A DNA stretch of 51,032 nt from CAZPUS01 sp964589825 (GCA_964589825.1 CAZPUS010000021.1:1-51032), one strand, 5' to 3'. Positions 1 through 8,837 are shown, numbered from the stretch's first letter. Notes: generated from the sequence alone by a model not told the origin. Numbers and translations: made by a program.

Positions 1-2
1 CC

Positions 3-371
3 CGTGAAGACGAAAATAAAAGTGTAGAAATCAACGCGCGCATTTTTGTCTCTCCAAAATTTCTCATAACACCTGAGTCACTTGGCGAGAGCTTCGACGA
101 TGTCTTCGATCCCGAGACATTCGATGACGACCTGCACGGACGTTTTTTCTCTTTTGCGTACGGAAACAAACGAAATATAAGCCTGAAGAATGAAGCGCTG
201 CAGATAACGGATGTGGAAGCCGAACCGAGTGCACACATCGAACAATTGTACGAGCGTCTTGCACAAAAAGAGAATATCACGACCTCGCTGTTGTACGGAC
301 CCGATTTCACCCATTACCCGATCTCTGTGGACCGGCTGATACACGATATTATTGACAGAGAATTCGAATAA
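3..371 (+). CDS. C-terminal part of an uncharacterised protein (5' end outside window)
   Basis: An open frame enters from the left edge and ends at TAA 369-371, giving about 122 residues. The tail is acidic and hydrophilic (for example FDDVFDPETFDDD) with no membrane segment and no motif I recognise. It shares strand with the next two small genes, and the next start lies 52 bases downstream behind a good ribosome binding site, so it may be the first visible gene of a short operon. No start codon is visible. Function unknown. Confidence 0.6.
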   Translation, partial: REDENKSVEINARIFVSPKFLITPESLGESFDDVFDPETFDDDLHGRFFSFAYGNKRNISLKNEALQITDVEAEPSAHIEQLYERLAQKENITTSLLYGPDFTHYPISVDRLIHDIIDREFE

Positions 372-423
372 GCTGCACCCAAACCCGTATCCGCGCCACA
401 TTCGCGTGTAAAGGAGGGTTTCC

Positions 424-633
424 ATGTATGAACACCCGCAATATTTTACCCCTGACGGGTTCAAACGACTGCCGAAAAAACCGCACAAGGACGCTCGTAA
501 AAAAGCGGTGTCCCGTGCGCTGACACGCAAAAAAAAGAATTCACCCGCCTCCTCCGGTCAAAAAAAAATCGTCATCAGTCCCAAACAGGCAAAACTCATC
601 GCCAAGGCACTTAAGTCGGTCATGAAAGACTGA
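424..633 (+). CDS. Small basic hypothetical protein, 69 aa
   Basis: A strong ribosome binding site (AAGGAGGG, about 411-418) precedes the ATG, which fixes this start. The protein is very rich in Lys and Arg, with no predicted signal peptide or membrane segment; its middle is a charged, probably disordered linker and its end (KQAKLIAKALKSVMKD) could form an amphipathic helix. Nucleic-acid or ribosome binding would suit the composition, but nothing proves it. It ends 2 bases before the next start, so the two genes are almost certainly co-transcribed. Confidence 0.65.
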   Translation: MYEHPQYFTPDGFKRLPKKPHKDARKKAVSRALTRKKKNSPASSGQKKIVISPKQAKLIAKALKSVMKD

Positions 634-635
634 AG

Positions 636-1094
636 ATGTTTCTTCTGAGGCTATATCGTTTGTATGCAGCTGTGGCGGCAGGTGCCGCGGTCTATTTTCT
701 ATTGATCCCCGCCGTGTGGGTATGGATCGTGACCACCGTGGCAGTACGCATTCTCTGGGCACTGCTCGAGCATCTGGCAGCCCGTATCATGATCGAGCGC
801 AATTTTGCCCGGCATTCCTATCCGTTTCGTCAGCTGTGCGGACCCTACGGCATACGTCTGACCAAAAAGGCGCAACAACGCTTCGGAATAAAAAAGAGTC
901 TCAACGAGGTGTTTGAACCCGATCTCAAAAAAGTTGAAAAAAATGTTGAAATGCTCGAAATGATGCAGACGCTGTTTCAGGCAGGTATGCGCCCCCAGGG
1001 CGATGAGTATATTCTTCACGACTGCAAGCTCAAATACGGCAGGCATCGTCTGCAAACGCAGGGTAAACAAACAAAAGAACAGGAAGCGGACTGA
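636..1094 (+). CDS. Hypothetical membrane protein, 152 aa
   Basis: Residues about 8-45 are two hydrophobic stretches (AAGAAVYFLLIPAVWVW and the following VTTVAVRILWALLEHLA), giving one or two inner-membrane helices. The rest is a charged cytoplasmic domain with a short coiled-coil-like stretch (KKVEKNVEMLEMMQTLF). It begins 2 bases after the small basic gene, so the pair is translationally linked. I do not recognise the family. Its end faces the convergent outer-membrane gene with only 26 bases between the stops. Confidence 0.65.
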   Translation: MFLLRLYRLYAAVAAGAAVYFLLIPAVWVWIVTTVAVRILWALLEHLAARIMIERNFARHSYPFRQLCGPYGIRLTKKAQQRFGIKKSLNEVFEPDLKKVEKNVEMLEMMQTLFQAGMRPQGDEYILHDCKLKYGRHRLQTQGKQTKEQEAD

Positions 1095-1120
1095 TCGATT
1101 CAGCTAAGACCTAACCCCGT

Positions 1121-2185
1121 CTACCGTGCATACGTCATACCCATCTGGTAGGTCCCCGGCAGCTCCCCGTGGTGGCGATAGGCAAAGTCTATAGAAAGGG
1201 AACGTGCCCACAGCTGTACACCTGCACCGAATGTAAGCGGAAATCGCGACGGCTGTGAACCGAGACGCAACACCACGATATCGTGTATGGTATACTCGGC
1301 ACCGTAATGTCCGGTCTCGGCAATATGGCCAAGTACGTCGGGGATGCCGCCGTTTTCGGATACGGAATGACCTTCCAGAATATTACCGAATACGAATTTC
1401 TTTGTTGCCGCACTCAGCTGTATATGTCCGTACATATACGCAATCTCCCGCTGCCATCCCCCGGCAAGCTGCATCGACGGCCTGCCAAGTTGTGCATATC
1501 TATCGCTCCAGTATACATAATGGCCTGGAACATTATCACACAAAACACTCACCCCCGCCCCCAGCGCATTATCCCTGAATAGAAGCCCCGTCAACGCTCC
1601 GAGTGCATATCCGACACTTCCGTATTGAGAAAACCCGAGTAGATTCTTGCGCTTCGCACGTAACTGCATTCCGACCCCGAGTTCGAATCGCGTCCCCCAA
1701 AACCAGCGGTAACCATATGCCCACGTCGCAAGCATAGTACTTGCACTTTCGTAGACTATTTTTCCCTCATCTATCTCCAGCGTACCGTCATCAAGTGTAT
1801 CCAGACCCGCAGTAATAGGGATATCAGGGATCAAGAGATAATTGGCAGACATACTGATTACCTGCCGTGCATCGAGTTTCTTTATGTATGCCAGACTCGA
1901 GGTGCTGAACTGGTTGTGATAATAGCCTGCATAATCGAATGTGAATTGTTGTTGCGCTGCATCAGGAAAAAGTGCCGGGTTATCCCCGGGATGGCCACTG
2001 GTGCGCACATGCAAATCAGAATATGCCAGCGCTGCACATTCTGTAGAGACAAACAGCTCGTTATCGGTGCCGGTATAAAAACTCGTCTCCCGCTGCGATG
2101 CCGCCGCTGTCCACAACACGGCACTCATAAAAAAAAGAAAAAAAATGGCTGTAGTGTCCGACATGGTAACACTTTTTGTCTTCAT
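1121..2185 (-). CDS. Outer-membrane beta-barrel protein, PorV/PorQ-like
   Basis: The reading frame can be opened 63 bases further upstream, but the start chosen here places a signal-peptide-like hydrophobic stretch (TTAIFFLFFMSAVLWTAAAS) at the N-terminus. The mature part has alternating short beta strands rich in Gly, Tyr and aromatic residues and ends in a strand finishing with Tyr-Ala-Arg, the usual layout of an outer-membrane barrel. Motifs such as GVGMQLRAKRKN and FAYRHHGELPG with a strongly conserved-looking last strand resemble the PorV/PorQ and UPF0164 families, which in Bacteroidota and Fibrobacterota include type IX secretion accessory proteins. Assignment is by overall pattern only, so the exact family is uncertain. 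Length is about 354 residues. Confidence 0.6.
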   Translation of the reverse strand: MKTKSVTMSDTTAIFFLFFMSAVLWTAAASQRETSFYTGTDNELFVSTECAALAYSDLHVRTSGHPGDNPALFPDAAQQQFTFDYAGYYHNQFSTSSLAYIKKLDARQVISMSANYLLIPDIPITAGLDTLDDGTLEIDEGKIVYESASTMLATWAYGYRWFWGTRFELGVGMQLRAKRKNLLGFSQYGSVGYALGALTGLLFRDNALGAGVSVLCDNVPGHYVYWSDRYAQLGRPSMQLAGGWQREIAYMYGHIQLSAATKKFVFGNILEGHSVSENGGIPDVLGHIAETGHYGAEYTIHDIVVLRLGSQPSRFPLTFGAGVQLWARSLSIDFAYRHHGELPGTYQMGMTYAR

Positions 2186-2382
2186 TTTGCTATCTCGTTG
2201 TTTTTGAATATAATCCAACGGGCCATCCATACAAAAACCCGGATACACCTAATGGTAATACGATTAAGTTACTGCCTGGATTGCATCGTAGCAGGGAAAA
2301 AGAGTATTTTTGGAATCGGGCGGCATCGGTTGCGTCTGTGATGCAGAGACCGCTGCCGTCACTCAGTACGCAATGTGTACCA

Positions 2383-2461
2383 CCTGAACTGAGCGTTTGC
2401 GTTAATGAAAGCTGCATACACCGTAGTGCGGCGTGCGCACACGAAATCGCTCAGCTCACGT
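2383..2461 (-). repeat. MITE copy, internally deleted (about 79 bp)
   Basis: The left end CCTGAACTGAGCG and the right end CGCTCAGCTCACG match the two ends of the 161-bp element seen intact at 31072 and 42453, with family-like sequence just inside both ends (TTAATGAAAGC and GTGCGCACACGAAAT). The middle is missing. Orientation is opposite to the 42453 copy. No target duplication is visible. Confidence 0.6.
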
Positions 2462-2488
2462 AAAAATACATTGATGCACAGAAATCCC

Positions 2489-2562
2489 GGGCGCATGGCT
2501 CAGCCGGTTAGAGCGCCGCGTTCACATCGCGGAGATCGCTGGTTCGATTCCAGCTGCGCCCA
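2489..2562 (+). tRNA. tRNA-Val (anticodon CAC)
   Basis: The acceptor arms GGGCGCA (2489-2495) and TGCGCCC (2555-2561) pair perfectly. The anticodon arm CCGCG/CGCGG encloses the loop TTCACAT, giving anticodon CAC at 2523-2525, and the T arm GCTGG-TTCGATT-CCAGC is canonical. The discriminator is A2562 and CCA is not encoded. It reads GTG valine codons. It is isolated, lying between a repeat copy and etfB. Confidence 0.95.
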
Positions 2563-2690
2563 GTTTTTCTTCGCACCACTTCCTGCGTATATAGCCCGGG
2601 CCTTTCTGTCTTAGCCAACGGGCGGGCTCATTCCCGTACCTTACCTGTTTCGGCTGTCAGGGCGATACAGATCGTCACAGCCGTCCCGAT

Positions 2691-2716
2691 TATTGTATTT
2701 TTACCCTGATTTATAC
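2691..2716. promoter_or_regulatory. Inverted repeat upstream of etfB
   Basis: ATTGTAT and ATACAAT form a 7-bp inverted repeat separated by about 13 bases, 65 bases upstream of the etfB start. A second, GC-rich hairpin (GGCTGT/ACAGCC) lies just before it. This could be an operator for a dimeric regulator of the etf run. The half-site is not a clear match to Rex (TTGTGA), so no factor is named. Confidence 0.3.
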
Positions 2717-2780
2717 AATTCAATTCACACAATCAGGCAGGACCGTATCGTGGTACTGCCAACACCGTTTTGTAATAACC

Positions 2781-3584
2781 ATGCGAATCCTTGTCTGCAT
2801 AAAACAAGTTCCAGCAACCATGTCAGTATCTATCGATCCTGAAACCGGCCTGCTGCGTCGTCAGGGCGGCGCAGCGATCCTCAACCCGCTGGATGAATTC
2901 GCCATCGAAGAGGCGCTGCGGCTGCGCGAGGTACACGGTGCAGAGGTAACAGCCATTTCAATGGGACCACCTCATGCGGAATCCGCACTCAGGCAGGCAC
3001 TCTCGTATGGGGTGGACAATGCGGTGTTGTTATCGGACAAAGCCTTTGCCGGTGCCGATACCTGGGCTACCGCCTATACGCTCGCCAGGGGAATCCGGCA
3101 TCTGGGCACTTTCGATCTGGTAATCTGCGGCAAACAGGCTATCGACGGTGATACCGCACAGGTCGGGCCCGAACTCGCCCACATGTGCGATCTCGGTTTT
3201 GTGGCATGGGTCGGTCGCATCGAGTCGTGCACCTCGACCCATCTCAGGGTACATCGAATGATGGAGCAGGAGTATCACGTTGTCGACGTCGCACTACCGG
3301 CCCTCATATCGGTACTCAAGGATATAAACGTACCGCGGATTCCCACTATTGCGGGAAAACTTTGCGCACACGATGCACACATTCCGACACTGACCGCAGC
3401 CGATATCCGCGCGCAGACGCGGTACACGGGGCTATCGGGCAGCCCGACACAGATAATGCGCAGTTTTGCCCCGGTCTCGCATCGAAGCCGAAGCCGTATC
3501 GACACCGCACACACCGATCCCATCCCCTCCCTTTGTGCTGCAATCGATGAAGCCCTTGATTCACACGGGGAGCAGACGCAATGA
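2781..3584 (+). CDS. etfB: Electron transfer flavoprotein beta subunit
   Basis: The 267-residue protein begins MRILVCIKQVP and carries the EtfB nucleotide-binding signature GKQAIDGDTAQVGPELA at about residues 117-133, plus the family's N-terminal ILNPLDEFAIEEALRL. EtfB pairs with EtfA to carry electrons between dehydrogenases, ferredoxin/NADH and the quinone pool. In bifurcating ETFs this subunit holds the extra FAD. Its stop overlaps the start of etfA by 4 bases (ATGA), which indicates coupled translation. No acyl-CoA dehydrogenase gene is adjacent, so the partner enzyme is encoded elsewhere. There is no strong ribosome binding site before the start. Confidence 0.93.
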   Translation: MRILVCIKQVPATMSVSIDPETGLLRRQGGAAILNPLDEFAIEEALRLREVHGAEVTAISMGPPHAESALRQALSYGVDNAVLLSDKAFAGADTWATAYTLARGIRHLGTFDLVICGKQAIDGDTAQVGPELAHMCDLGFVAWVGRIESCTSTHLRVHRMMEQEYHVVDVALPALISVLKDINVPRIPTIAGKLCAHDAHIPTLTAADIRAQTRYTGLSGSPTQIMRSFAPVSHRSRSRIDTAHTDPIPSLCAAIDEALDSHGEQTQ

Positions 3585-4828
3585 ATATTTACATAGACCC
3601 GCAACGCTGTATTGGGTGTACAAAATGTATCGGCGCCTGTGCATACGATGCGTTGTATATGGAAAACAAAAAAGCACGGGTGGTACATGAAAAATGCACA
3701 CTCTGCGGTGCGTGTGCAGAAGTTTGTTCGGTAGATGCCATTAGGGTTCCCACTCCTGAAACCGATACCACACAGGGACCCTCCGATGGGGGTGATGTGG
3801 CGGTTGTCATCGAATCGCACCAGGGCACACTTCACGATATCGCGTATGAGCTTCTCGGTATCGGGAAAAAATGCGCAAATGCCGCCGGCGGAAAATTACG
3901 GGCAGTAGTGCTCGGACATACCGTTGCGGAGCCTGCCGCCGGGCTCATGCACTACGGTGCCGATTATATACACTGCTACGATCATCCACGACTGGCCGGC
4001 TTCAGCGATGAAACGCATGTACGCGCACTGTGCCATTTTATCCGGACAAGGTCCCCCGCCGTGGTACTTGGCGGCGCCACCGCACAGGGCCGTTCGATGC
4101 TGCCCGGTGTTGCAGCCCGCGTGCACACCGGCCTAACCGCCGACTGCACAGATCTGCGGATATCGCCGGAAACCGGGCTTCTGGAAATGACCCGCCCTGC
4201 CTTTGGCGGCAATCTCATGGCCACCATCACCTGTCCTTCACACCGGCCGCAGATGGCAACCCTGCGTCATCATGCCATGCCCCGCGCCTCTTACGATCCG
4301 CACGCACACGGAGAACTGATAATGGAATCATTCGAGCTGGACGAGATCATCGATCCGTGTACCTTGGTCGACACCATCGCGTTCGATGAAAGTGCAGCCT
4401 GCATGGACGATGCGCAGATCATCGTTGCCGGAGGACGCGGCCTGCAGCGTGCGGATAACTTTTCGCTTCTGCAGCGGCTTGCCGGTTTGCTGGGTGCGGC
4501 GGTAGGCGCGTCCCGGGCAGCCGTCGACGCAGGCTGGATTCCCTATTCGCACCAGGTCGGACAGACCGGAAAAAGTGTCGCGCCCCGACTCTACATTGCC
4601 TGCGGGATTTCCGGCGCCATTCAGCATCTGGCAGGAATCGGGAGCGCACACAAGGTTATCGCGATCAACAATGATCCCGATGCACCGATACTTGAAAATG
4701 CGGATATCGCCATTGTCGGCGATCTCTTTGAAATACTTCCCCGGCTTATCACCCAATTAGAAAAAAGGAGTTCTCATGAAGGTATCACTCGGACTGCCGA
4801 AAGGGAGCCTCGAGCAGGCGACCGTTGA
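3581..4828 (+). CDS. etfA: Electron transfer flavoprotein alpha subunit with N-terminal 2[4Fe-4S] ferredoxin domain
   Basis: Residues 1-55 form a bacterial ferredoxin domain with two full cluster motifs: Cys10, 13, 16, 20 and Cys39, 42, 45, 49. A normal EtfA follows. Its C-terminal FAD domain carries PYSHQVGQTGKSVAPRLYIA and GISGAIQHLAG, then AINNDPDAPILENADIAIVG. Family knowledge: ferredoxin-fused EtfA occurs in electron-bifurcating systems such as CarE of caffeyl-CoA reductase. The clusters probably pass electrons to or from ferredoxin. Oddly, the frame runs 53 bases into hisG, adding about 16 residues (from HEGITRT onwards) beyond the usual EtfA end. This overlap may couple translation of hisG to etfA. 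Co-transcribed with etfB. Confidence 0.93.
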   Translation: MNIYIDPQRCIGCTKCIGACAYDALYMENKKARVVHEKCTLCGACAEVCSVDAIRVPTPETDTTQGPSDGGDVAVVIESHQGTLHDIAYELLGIGKKCANAAGGKLRAVVLGHTVAEPAAGLMHYGADYIHCYDHPRLAGFSDETHVRALCHFIRTRSPAVVLGGATAQGRSMLPGVAARVHTGLTADCTDLRISPETGLLEMTRPAFGGNLMATITCPSHRPQMATLRHHAMPRASYDPHAHGELIMESFELDEIIDPCTLVDTIAFDESAACMDDAQIIVAGGRGLQRADNFSLLQRLAGLLGAAVGASRAAVDAGWIPYSHQVGQTGKSVAPRLYIACGISGAIQHLAGIGSAHKVIAINNDPDAPILENADIAIVGDLFEILPRLITQLEKRSSHEGITRTAEREPRAGDR

Positions 4829-5645
4829 ATTATTCACCAATGCGGGTATTCACATTCGGGTCAATAAACGCTCCTACTACCCGACCTGCGATGACGACGA
4901 ACTCGATCTCATCCTGATGCGGCCTCAGGAGATGCCACGGTATGTGGAGGAGGGCATTATCGACACCGCTATCTGCGGCTATGACTGGACAGTGGAAAAC
5001 GATGCGGAGGTGGAAAAAGTGTGCGATCTGGAATACAGTAAAGCGACACGAAGAAAATGTCGCTGGGTCCTTGCCGTGCCGCAGGATTCCCCTTTTCAGA
5101 AGCCCGAAGACCTTGAAGGCAAACGTATTGCCACCGAGCTCATGCACACTACGCAACGTTACTTCAAAGAGCGGGGCGTATCGGTCGATGTCGAGTTCTC
5201 ATGGGGCGCAACCGAAGTAAAACCGCCGCGACTCGTTGACGCGATCGTGGACGTAACCGAAACCGGCTCGTCTCTTAAGGCGAATAACCTGCGGGTTATC
5301 GACACCATAATGGAGACGAATACGATTTTCATCGCAAATAAAAAGGTCTGGGCTGATGCGAAAAAGAGAAAGAAAATCGAAAATATCCGGATGCTGCTTC
5401 TGGGAACACTCGAGGCGGAAAATTTTGTGGGAATAAAATGCAATATCGACAACGAACGTCTGCAGGCGGTGCTCGACGTACTTCCTGCCCTGCACAACCC
5501 GACCGTCTCTCATCTTTCGGATGACGGCTGGTTCGCGGTCGAGACCATTCTTCATTCCACCGAGGTTAAACATGTCATACCCAGGCTGAAACAGGCCGGA
5601 GCCTCGGGTATTGTGGAGTACGCGGTCCATAAAATTATTTCCTGA
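4776..5645 (+). CDS. hisG: ATP phosphoribosyltransferase, long form
   Basis: HisG catalyses the first step of histidine synthesis, joining ATP and PRPP to give phosphoribosyl-ATP. The N-terminus GLPKGSLEQATVELF, the LMRPQEMPRYVEEGIIDTAICGYDW region and the PRPP-binding stretch DVTETGSSLKANNLRVI are typical. At 289 residues it is the long form, with a C-terminal regulatory domain of about 75 residues (from about residue 210) that senses histidine, so it needs no HisZ. A strong ribosome binding site (AAAGGAG) lies inside the end of etfA, and this start is 53 bases before the etfA stop. No other his genes are nearby. A repeat copy begins 2 bases after the stop. Confidence 0.95.
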   Translation: MKVSLGLPKGSLEQATVELFTNAGIHIRVNKRSYYPTCDDDELDLILMRPQEMPRYVEEGIIDTAICGYDWTVENDAEVEKVCDLEYSKATRRKCRWVLAVPQDSPFQKPEDLEGKRIATELMHTTQRYFKERGVSVDVEFSWGATEVKPPRLVDAIVDVTETGSSLKANNLRVIDTIMETNTIFIANKKVWADAKKRKKIENIRMLLLGTLEAENFVGIKCNIDNERLQAVLDVLPALHNPTVSHLSDDGWFAVETILHSTEVKHVIPRLKQAGASGIVEYAVHKIIS

Positions 5646-5646
5646 T

Positions 5647-5807
5647 ACCCGAACTGTACGATTGCTGTGATGAAAGCGGTGCTGCGCCGCGCTGTTATTG
5701 CATTTTCGGAAATGAAGAATCCAGCTTTCGGGTTTGCTCATTTTTTGCAGAACGCAACCGCCGTGCGGATGGCAGCGGGTTTCGCACACAGACTCATTCG
5801 GTTCAGG
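5647..5807 (-). repeat. MITE copy, full length but diverged
   Basis: Read on the minus strand this stretch starts CCTGAACCGAATGAG, continues GTGTGCGAAACCCGCTGCCA and ends AGTTCGGGT. It matches the 42453 copy over its whole length, including the block TGCCATCCGCAC and the distal GCTTTCATCA. It fills the space between hisG and the aldo/keto reductase gene. Its length (161 bp) equals that of the intact copies, but no matching target duplication is left, so it is probably an older insertion. Confidence 0.75.
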
Positions 5808-5838
5808 ATAATGCGTAACCTGCACACAGGAGGGAATC

Positions 5839-6672
5839 ATGCACACAACCAGCGACACTACCGTCACGCTTAACAACGGCGTTACTCTTCCGCTGCTGGG
5901 ACTGGGCGTTTTCAAGATGGATTCGTCCCAGACACCGCAGGCTGTCAACTGGGCGCTCGATGAGGGGTATCGTCTCATCGATACCGCCGCGGCATACGGC
6001 AACGAAGAGGCCGTGGGACAGGCGATTGCCGAATCGTCGGTTGCGCGGGAAGAGATTTTCGTAACCACTAAAGTATGGAATACCGACCAGGGGAATCCCT
6101 CTGCAAAACAGGCCTGTGAAAAAAGCCTTCAGCGGCTGGGACTCGAGTATGTAGACTGCTACCTTATTCACTGGCCGGTTCCCGGTACCCGCATCGACAC
6201 ATGGAATGCACTCCGGGAGCTGTATGCCGAAGGGAAATGTCGATCCATAGGTGTAAGCAATTATACCATTCATCATCTGGAAGAGCTGCTGTCCGGCTCC
6301 GACGTTGTACCGGTCCTCAACCAGGTCGAATTTTCACCTTTTTTATATCAGAAGGAATTGCTCGAGTACTGCCACGAGCGGGGAATACAGCTGCAGGCCT
6401 ATGCCCCGCTCACCAGGGGAACTCGGCTACACGACGGCTGTATCGTCGATATTGCTCAACGGTATAACAAAACCCCCGCCCAGATACTGCTTCGCTGGGC
6501 ACTGCAGCATCGGGTTGCCGTGATACCGAAATCGAGCCACCACGAGCGCATCAGGGAAAACGCCGAGGTGTTCTCTTATGAACTCAGCACCCGGGATATG
6601 CTCACGCTCGATGCGTGTAACGAGGCCTGGCGCACTATTCCCTGGAATCCGGAGGATAAAGAGTGGGCGTAA
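5839..6672 (+). CDS. Aldo/keto reductase
   Basis: This is a 277-residue NADPH-dependent oxidoreductase of the AKR superfamily. The catalytic tetrad is complete: Asp48 and Tyr53 (IDTAAAYGNEEAVG), Lys78 (TTKVW) and His111 (YLIHWP). The cofactor-binding end IPKSSHHERIRENAEVF is also present. It most resembles the AKR5-type 2,5-diketo-D-gluconate reductase/glyoxal reductase group, which reduces small aldehydes and ketones, but the substrate cannot be told from sequence. The start follows a strong AGGAGGG site. It stands alone, with a repeat copy upstream and a gap of about 150 bases downstream. Confidence 0.9.
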   Translation: MHTTSDTTVTLNNGVTLPLLGLGVFKMDSSQTPQAVNWALDEGYRLIDTAAAYGNEEAVGQAIAESSVAREEIFVTTKVWNTDQGNPSAKQACEKSLQRLGLEYVDCYLIHWPVPGTRIDTWNALRELYAEGKCRSIGVSNYTIHHLEELLSGSDVVPVLNQVEFSPFLYQKELLEYCHERGIQLQAYAPLTRGTRLHDGCIVDIAQRYNKTPAQILLRWALQHRVAVIPKSSHHERIRENAEVFSYELSTRDMLTLDACNEAWRTIPWNPEDKEWA

Positions 6673-6824
6673 CACAATTCACGTGTGCCGAAGGTCCAGC
6701 GGGAAGGCGGCTGTGGATAACCACGTTAACTAGGCAATGAAATCCCGGCATCTTGCTACACCTCTTTTGGTTTTTGGTGGCCTTTGGATCGTTTTTCCCA
6801 TTATTACAATGCAACAGCTTCAAT

Positions 6825-7964
6825 ATGATTACTGCGGCTGTTTTCGATCTGTACCAAAACGCGCAAAGAAAGAATGTATCCATGCATGAAAACGTCGCCA
6901 CCCTCACCCTCGGTGCGCTGAAACGCTGGGGATTACTGCACCCGCGTAAATTTTACACGCTCATGCGCATCGGCTACAATGTACGTCGCGCCCAACGAAG
7001 ACAACGTCTGCACGCAGCCGACATAAACGGCATCATCCCTTCTGTTGTGTCGATCAGCCCCACAATGCGGTGCAACTACAACTGTACGGGCTGCTATTCA
7101 CGCACACGCCCGACCGAAGACGAACTTACCACCGAAGAACTCGACAGCCTCTTTGCCGAGGCGGTTCGGCTCGGGGTTTGCGCCTGTGTGGTGACCGGCG
7201 GAGAGCCCTTTCTTCGCCACGATATCGTCGATCTCATGTACCGATACCGCAGACTTCTGTTCGTTCCCATAACCAACGGCTCCCGCATCGACCGGGACAT
7301 TGCCCGGCGTATGGCAAAAAGCGGCAATATCGTACCGCTGGTCAGTATCGAGGGCGACCGGGAACGCACCGACTCCCGCCGTGTTGCGCAGGCCTATGCA
7401 CATGCCATGCATGCGTTCTCGCTCTTCAAACAGGCCGGGCTTCCCTTTGGCTTTGCCGCGACAAATACTGCACAAAACACTGACTACCTCGGATCGGACG
7501 AGTTTATTACCACGGTTAAAACCGCAGGGTGCAGTATCGGATTTTTTTCCGAATATGTGCCGTGCGGACCTGCACCCCGTCAGGATTGGGTACTGTCCGA
7601 GGCGCAGCGCGATGCATTCAGACAGCGGGTCGTTAACCTGCGTTGCAACGGCCCACTTATGCTTGTACAATTCCCTCATGACGAATACGGCACACAGAAC
7701 AAATGCACGGCGGCAGGGACGCTTTCGCTGCATATCAATTCTCAGGGCGATATCGAGCCCTGTCCGTTCGTATCTATTTACGGCGAATCAATACGCAATG
7801 GTGGACTAAAAAAAGCGTGCGAGTCGCGGTTTCTTGCGTCCATTCGAGCCAATCCGCATCTTTTAAAGAGACGGGTTTATGCGTGCGCACTCTTTGAACA
7901 TAAGAAGCCTCTGGAAAAGCTGGCTGCACTTACCAAAAAAGAAAACAGGTCGATATGCCACTGA
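6825..7964 (+). CDS. Radical SAM protein with C-terminal Cys-rich (SPASM-like) region
   Basis: The radical SAM cluster motif CNYNCTGC (Cys83, 87, 90 with this start) sits in SISPTMRCNYNCTGCYSR and is followed by the SAM-binding TGGEPFLR. Later cysteines (residues about 285-310, NKCTAAGTLSLHINSQGDIEPCPF) match the auxiliary-cluster or SPASM part of peptide- and cofactor-modifying enzymes. The pattern resembles the many radical SAM proteins of unknown role found near lipid or cofactor genes. The start is uncertain: a TTG at 6753 opens the same frame, and ATG 6882 (MHENVATL) is another choice that would fit a weak TACAAT box near 6805. It overlaps the following pseudogene by 10 bases. Confidence 0.82.
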   Translation: MITAAVFDLYQNAQRKNVSMHENVATLTLGALKRWGLLHPRKFYTLMRIGYNVRRAQRRQRLHAADINGIIPSVVSISPTMRCNYNCTGCYSRTRPTEDELTTEELDSLFAEAVRLGVCACVVTGGEPFLRHDIVDLMYRYRRLLFVPITNGSRIDRDIARRMAKSGNIVPLVSIEGDRERTDSRRVAQAYAHAMHAFSLFKQAGLPFGFAATNTAQNTDYLGSDEFITTVKTAGCSIGFFSEYVPCGPAPRQDWVLSEAQRDAFRQRVVNLRCNGPLMLVQFPHDEYGTQNKCTAAGTLSLHINSQGDIEPCPFVSIYGESIRNGGLKKACESRFLASIRANPHLLKRRVYACALFEHKKPLEKLAALTKKENRSICH

Positions 7965-8837
7965 TCACCTGTACTGTACTGATTATATTCAGCACCTTCC
8001 CGTCATGGGGGGAACAGCGTCATTTTCCGTCCGATCCCGCACCAGGTGTCGAAACGTATGGTGCTTTCGGAAACGACACTATCAACGACACCCGGTCGAT
8101 TCGTGAGGCGCTTTTCGACGGAAGGGACCATTGCGGCGGCGACTTCGGGGGTTCCGCAAAGACATCATATTTTCCGGAAGGCACCTACTATATTTCAGCG
8201 ACTCTTGACATTTGCGGATGGGAAGTCGTATTGCAGGGACAGAGGCCGGAACACACCATCAGTCCTCTCAAAAACAACGTTATTGATTTCGAACGCATCG
8301 ATACGACGATTTCGATGATTCGTACCGGTGGCGGAAACCGTCAACACGAAAATCTGATACGCGATATGATCATATCTACGGGAGAGGGGAACCCCTCGGC
8401 CACCGGGCTCGACTTTATCGCGAGCAATTACGGTGGTATCGATAACGTACCTATACAAAGCGGAGACGGGCAGGGTGTTGCCGGCATCGACTTCAGACGT
8501 TACGGGCCGGGACCGCTTCTGGTTTCTCATATGACCGTTGACCGATTTGTCTACGGCATACGCATCGCTCATGCTGAATATGCTCCTACGTTCCGAGCAC
8601 ATTATCCTTCGCCACATTCACAAGGCTGGATTCCACAATTCCTGGAACATTCTCAACTGTCGTGATATTACCGGCCATAATACCGCCCCGGTGTTTCATA
8701 ACAGACACGGTCTGCTGGTAATACTCAATTCACGTTTTGTTCACGACGATGCCGACACCAGCGCACTCGTCAACATCGACGGGGAGATTTTTGCCCGCGG
8801 GTATTTATTGTGTGACTGTCAACACACACGACCATGA
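7955..8837 (+). pseudogene. Pectin-lyase-fold (pectate lyase 3 type) gene, frameshifted and truncated
   Basis: The start MPLITCTVLIIFSTF looks like a signal peptide and is followed by GVETYGAFGNDTINDTRSIREAL and YFPEGTYYIS. This is the usual opening of a Pectate_lyase_3 parallel beta-helix protein that cuts or binds polysaccharide outside the cell. The first frame stops at 8665. The plus-one frame carries convincing continuation (EHIILRHIHKAGFHNSWN, then GLLVILNSRFVHDD, ending at 8837). Removing one C from the CC at 8593-8594 joins them as FEHIIL. Even when joined it is only about 293 residues and lacks the rest of the helix and any C-terminal domain. It may be a decayed gene or carry a sequencing error. 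Confidence 0.7.

Noticed and set aside
2405..2614. 69-codon plus-strand frame across the tRNA
   Set aside because: It runs through tRNA-Val(CAC) and the repeat copy, so it is not a gene.
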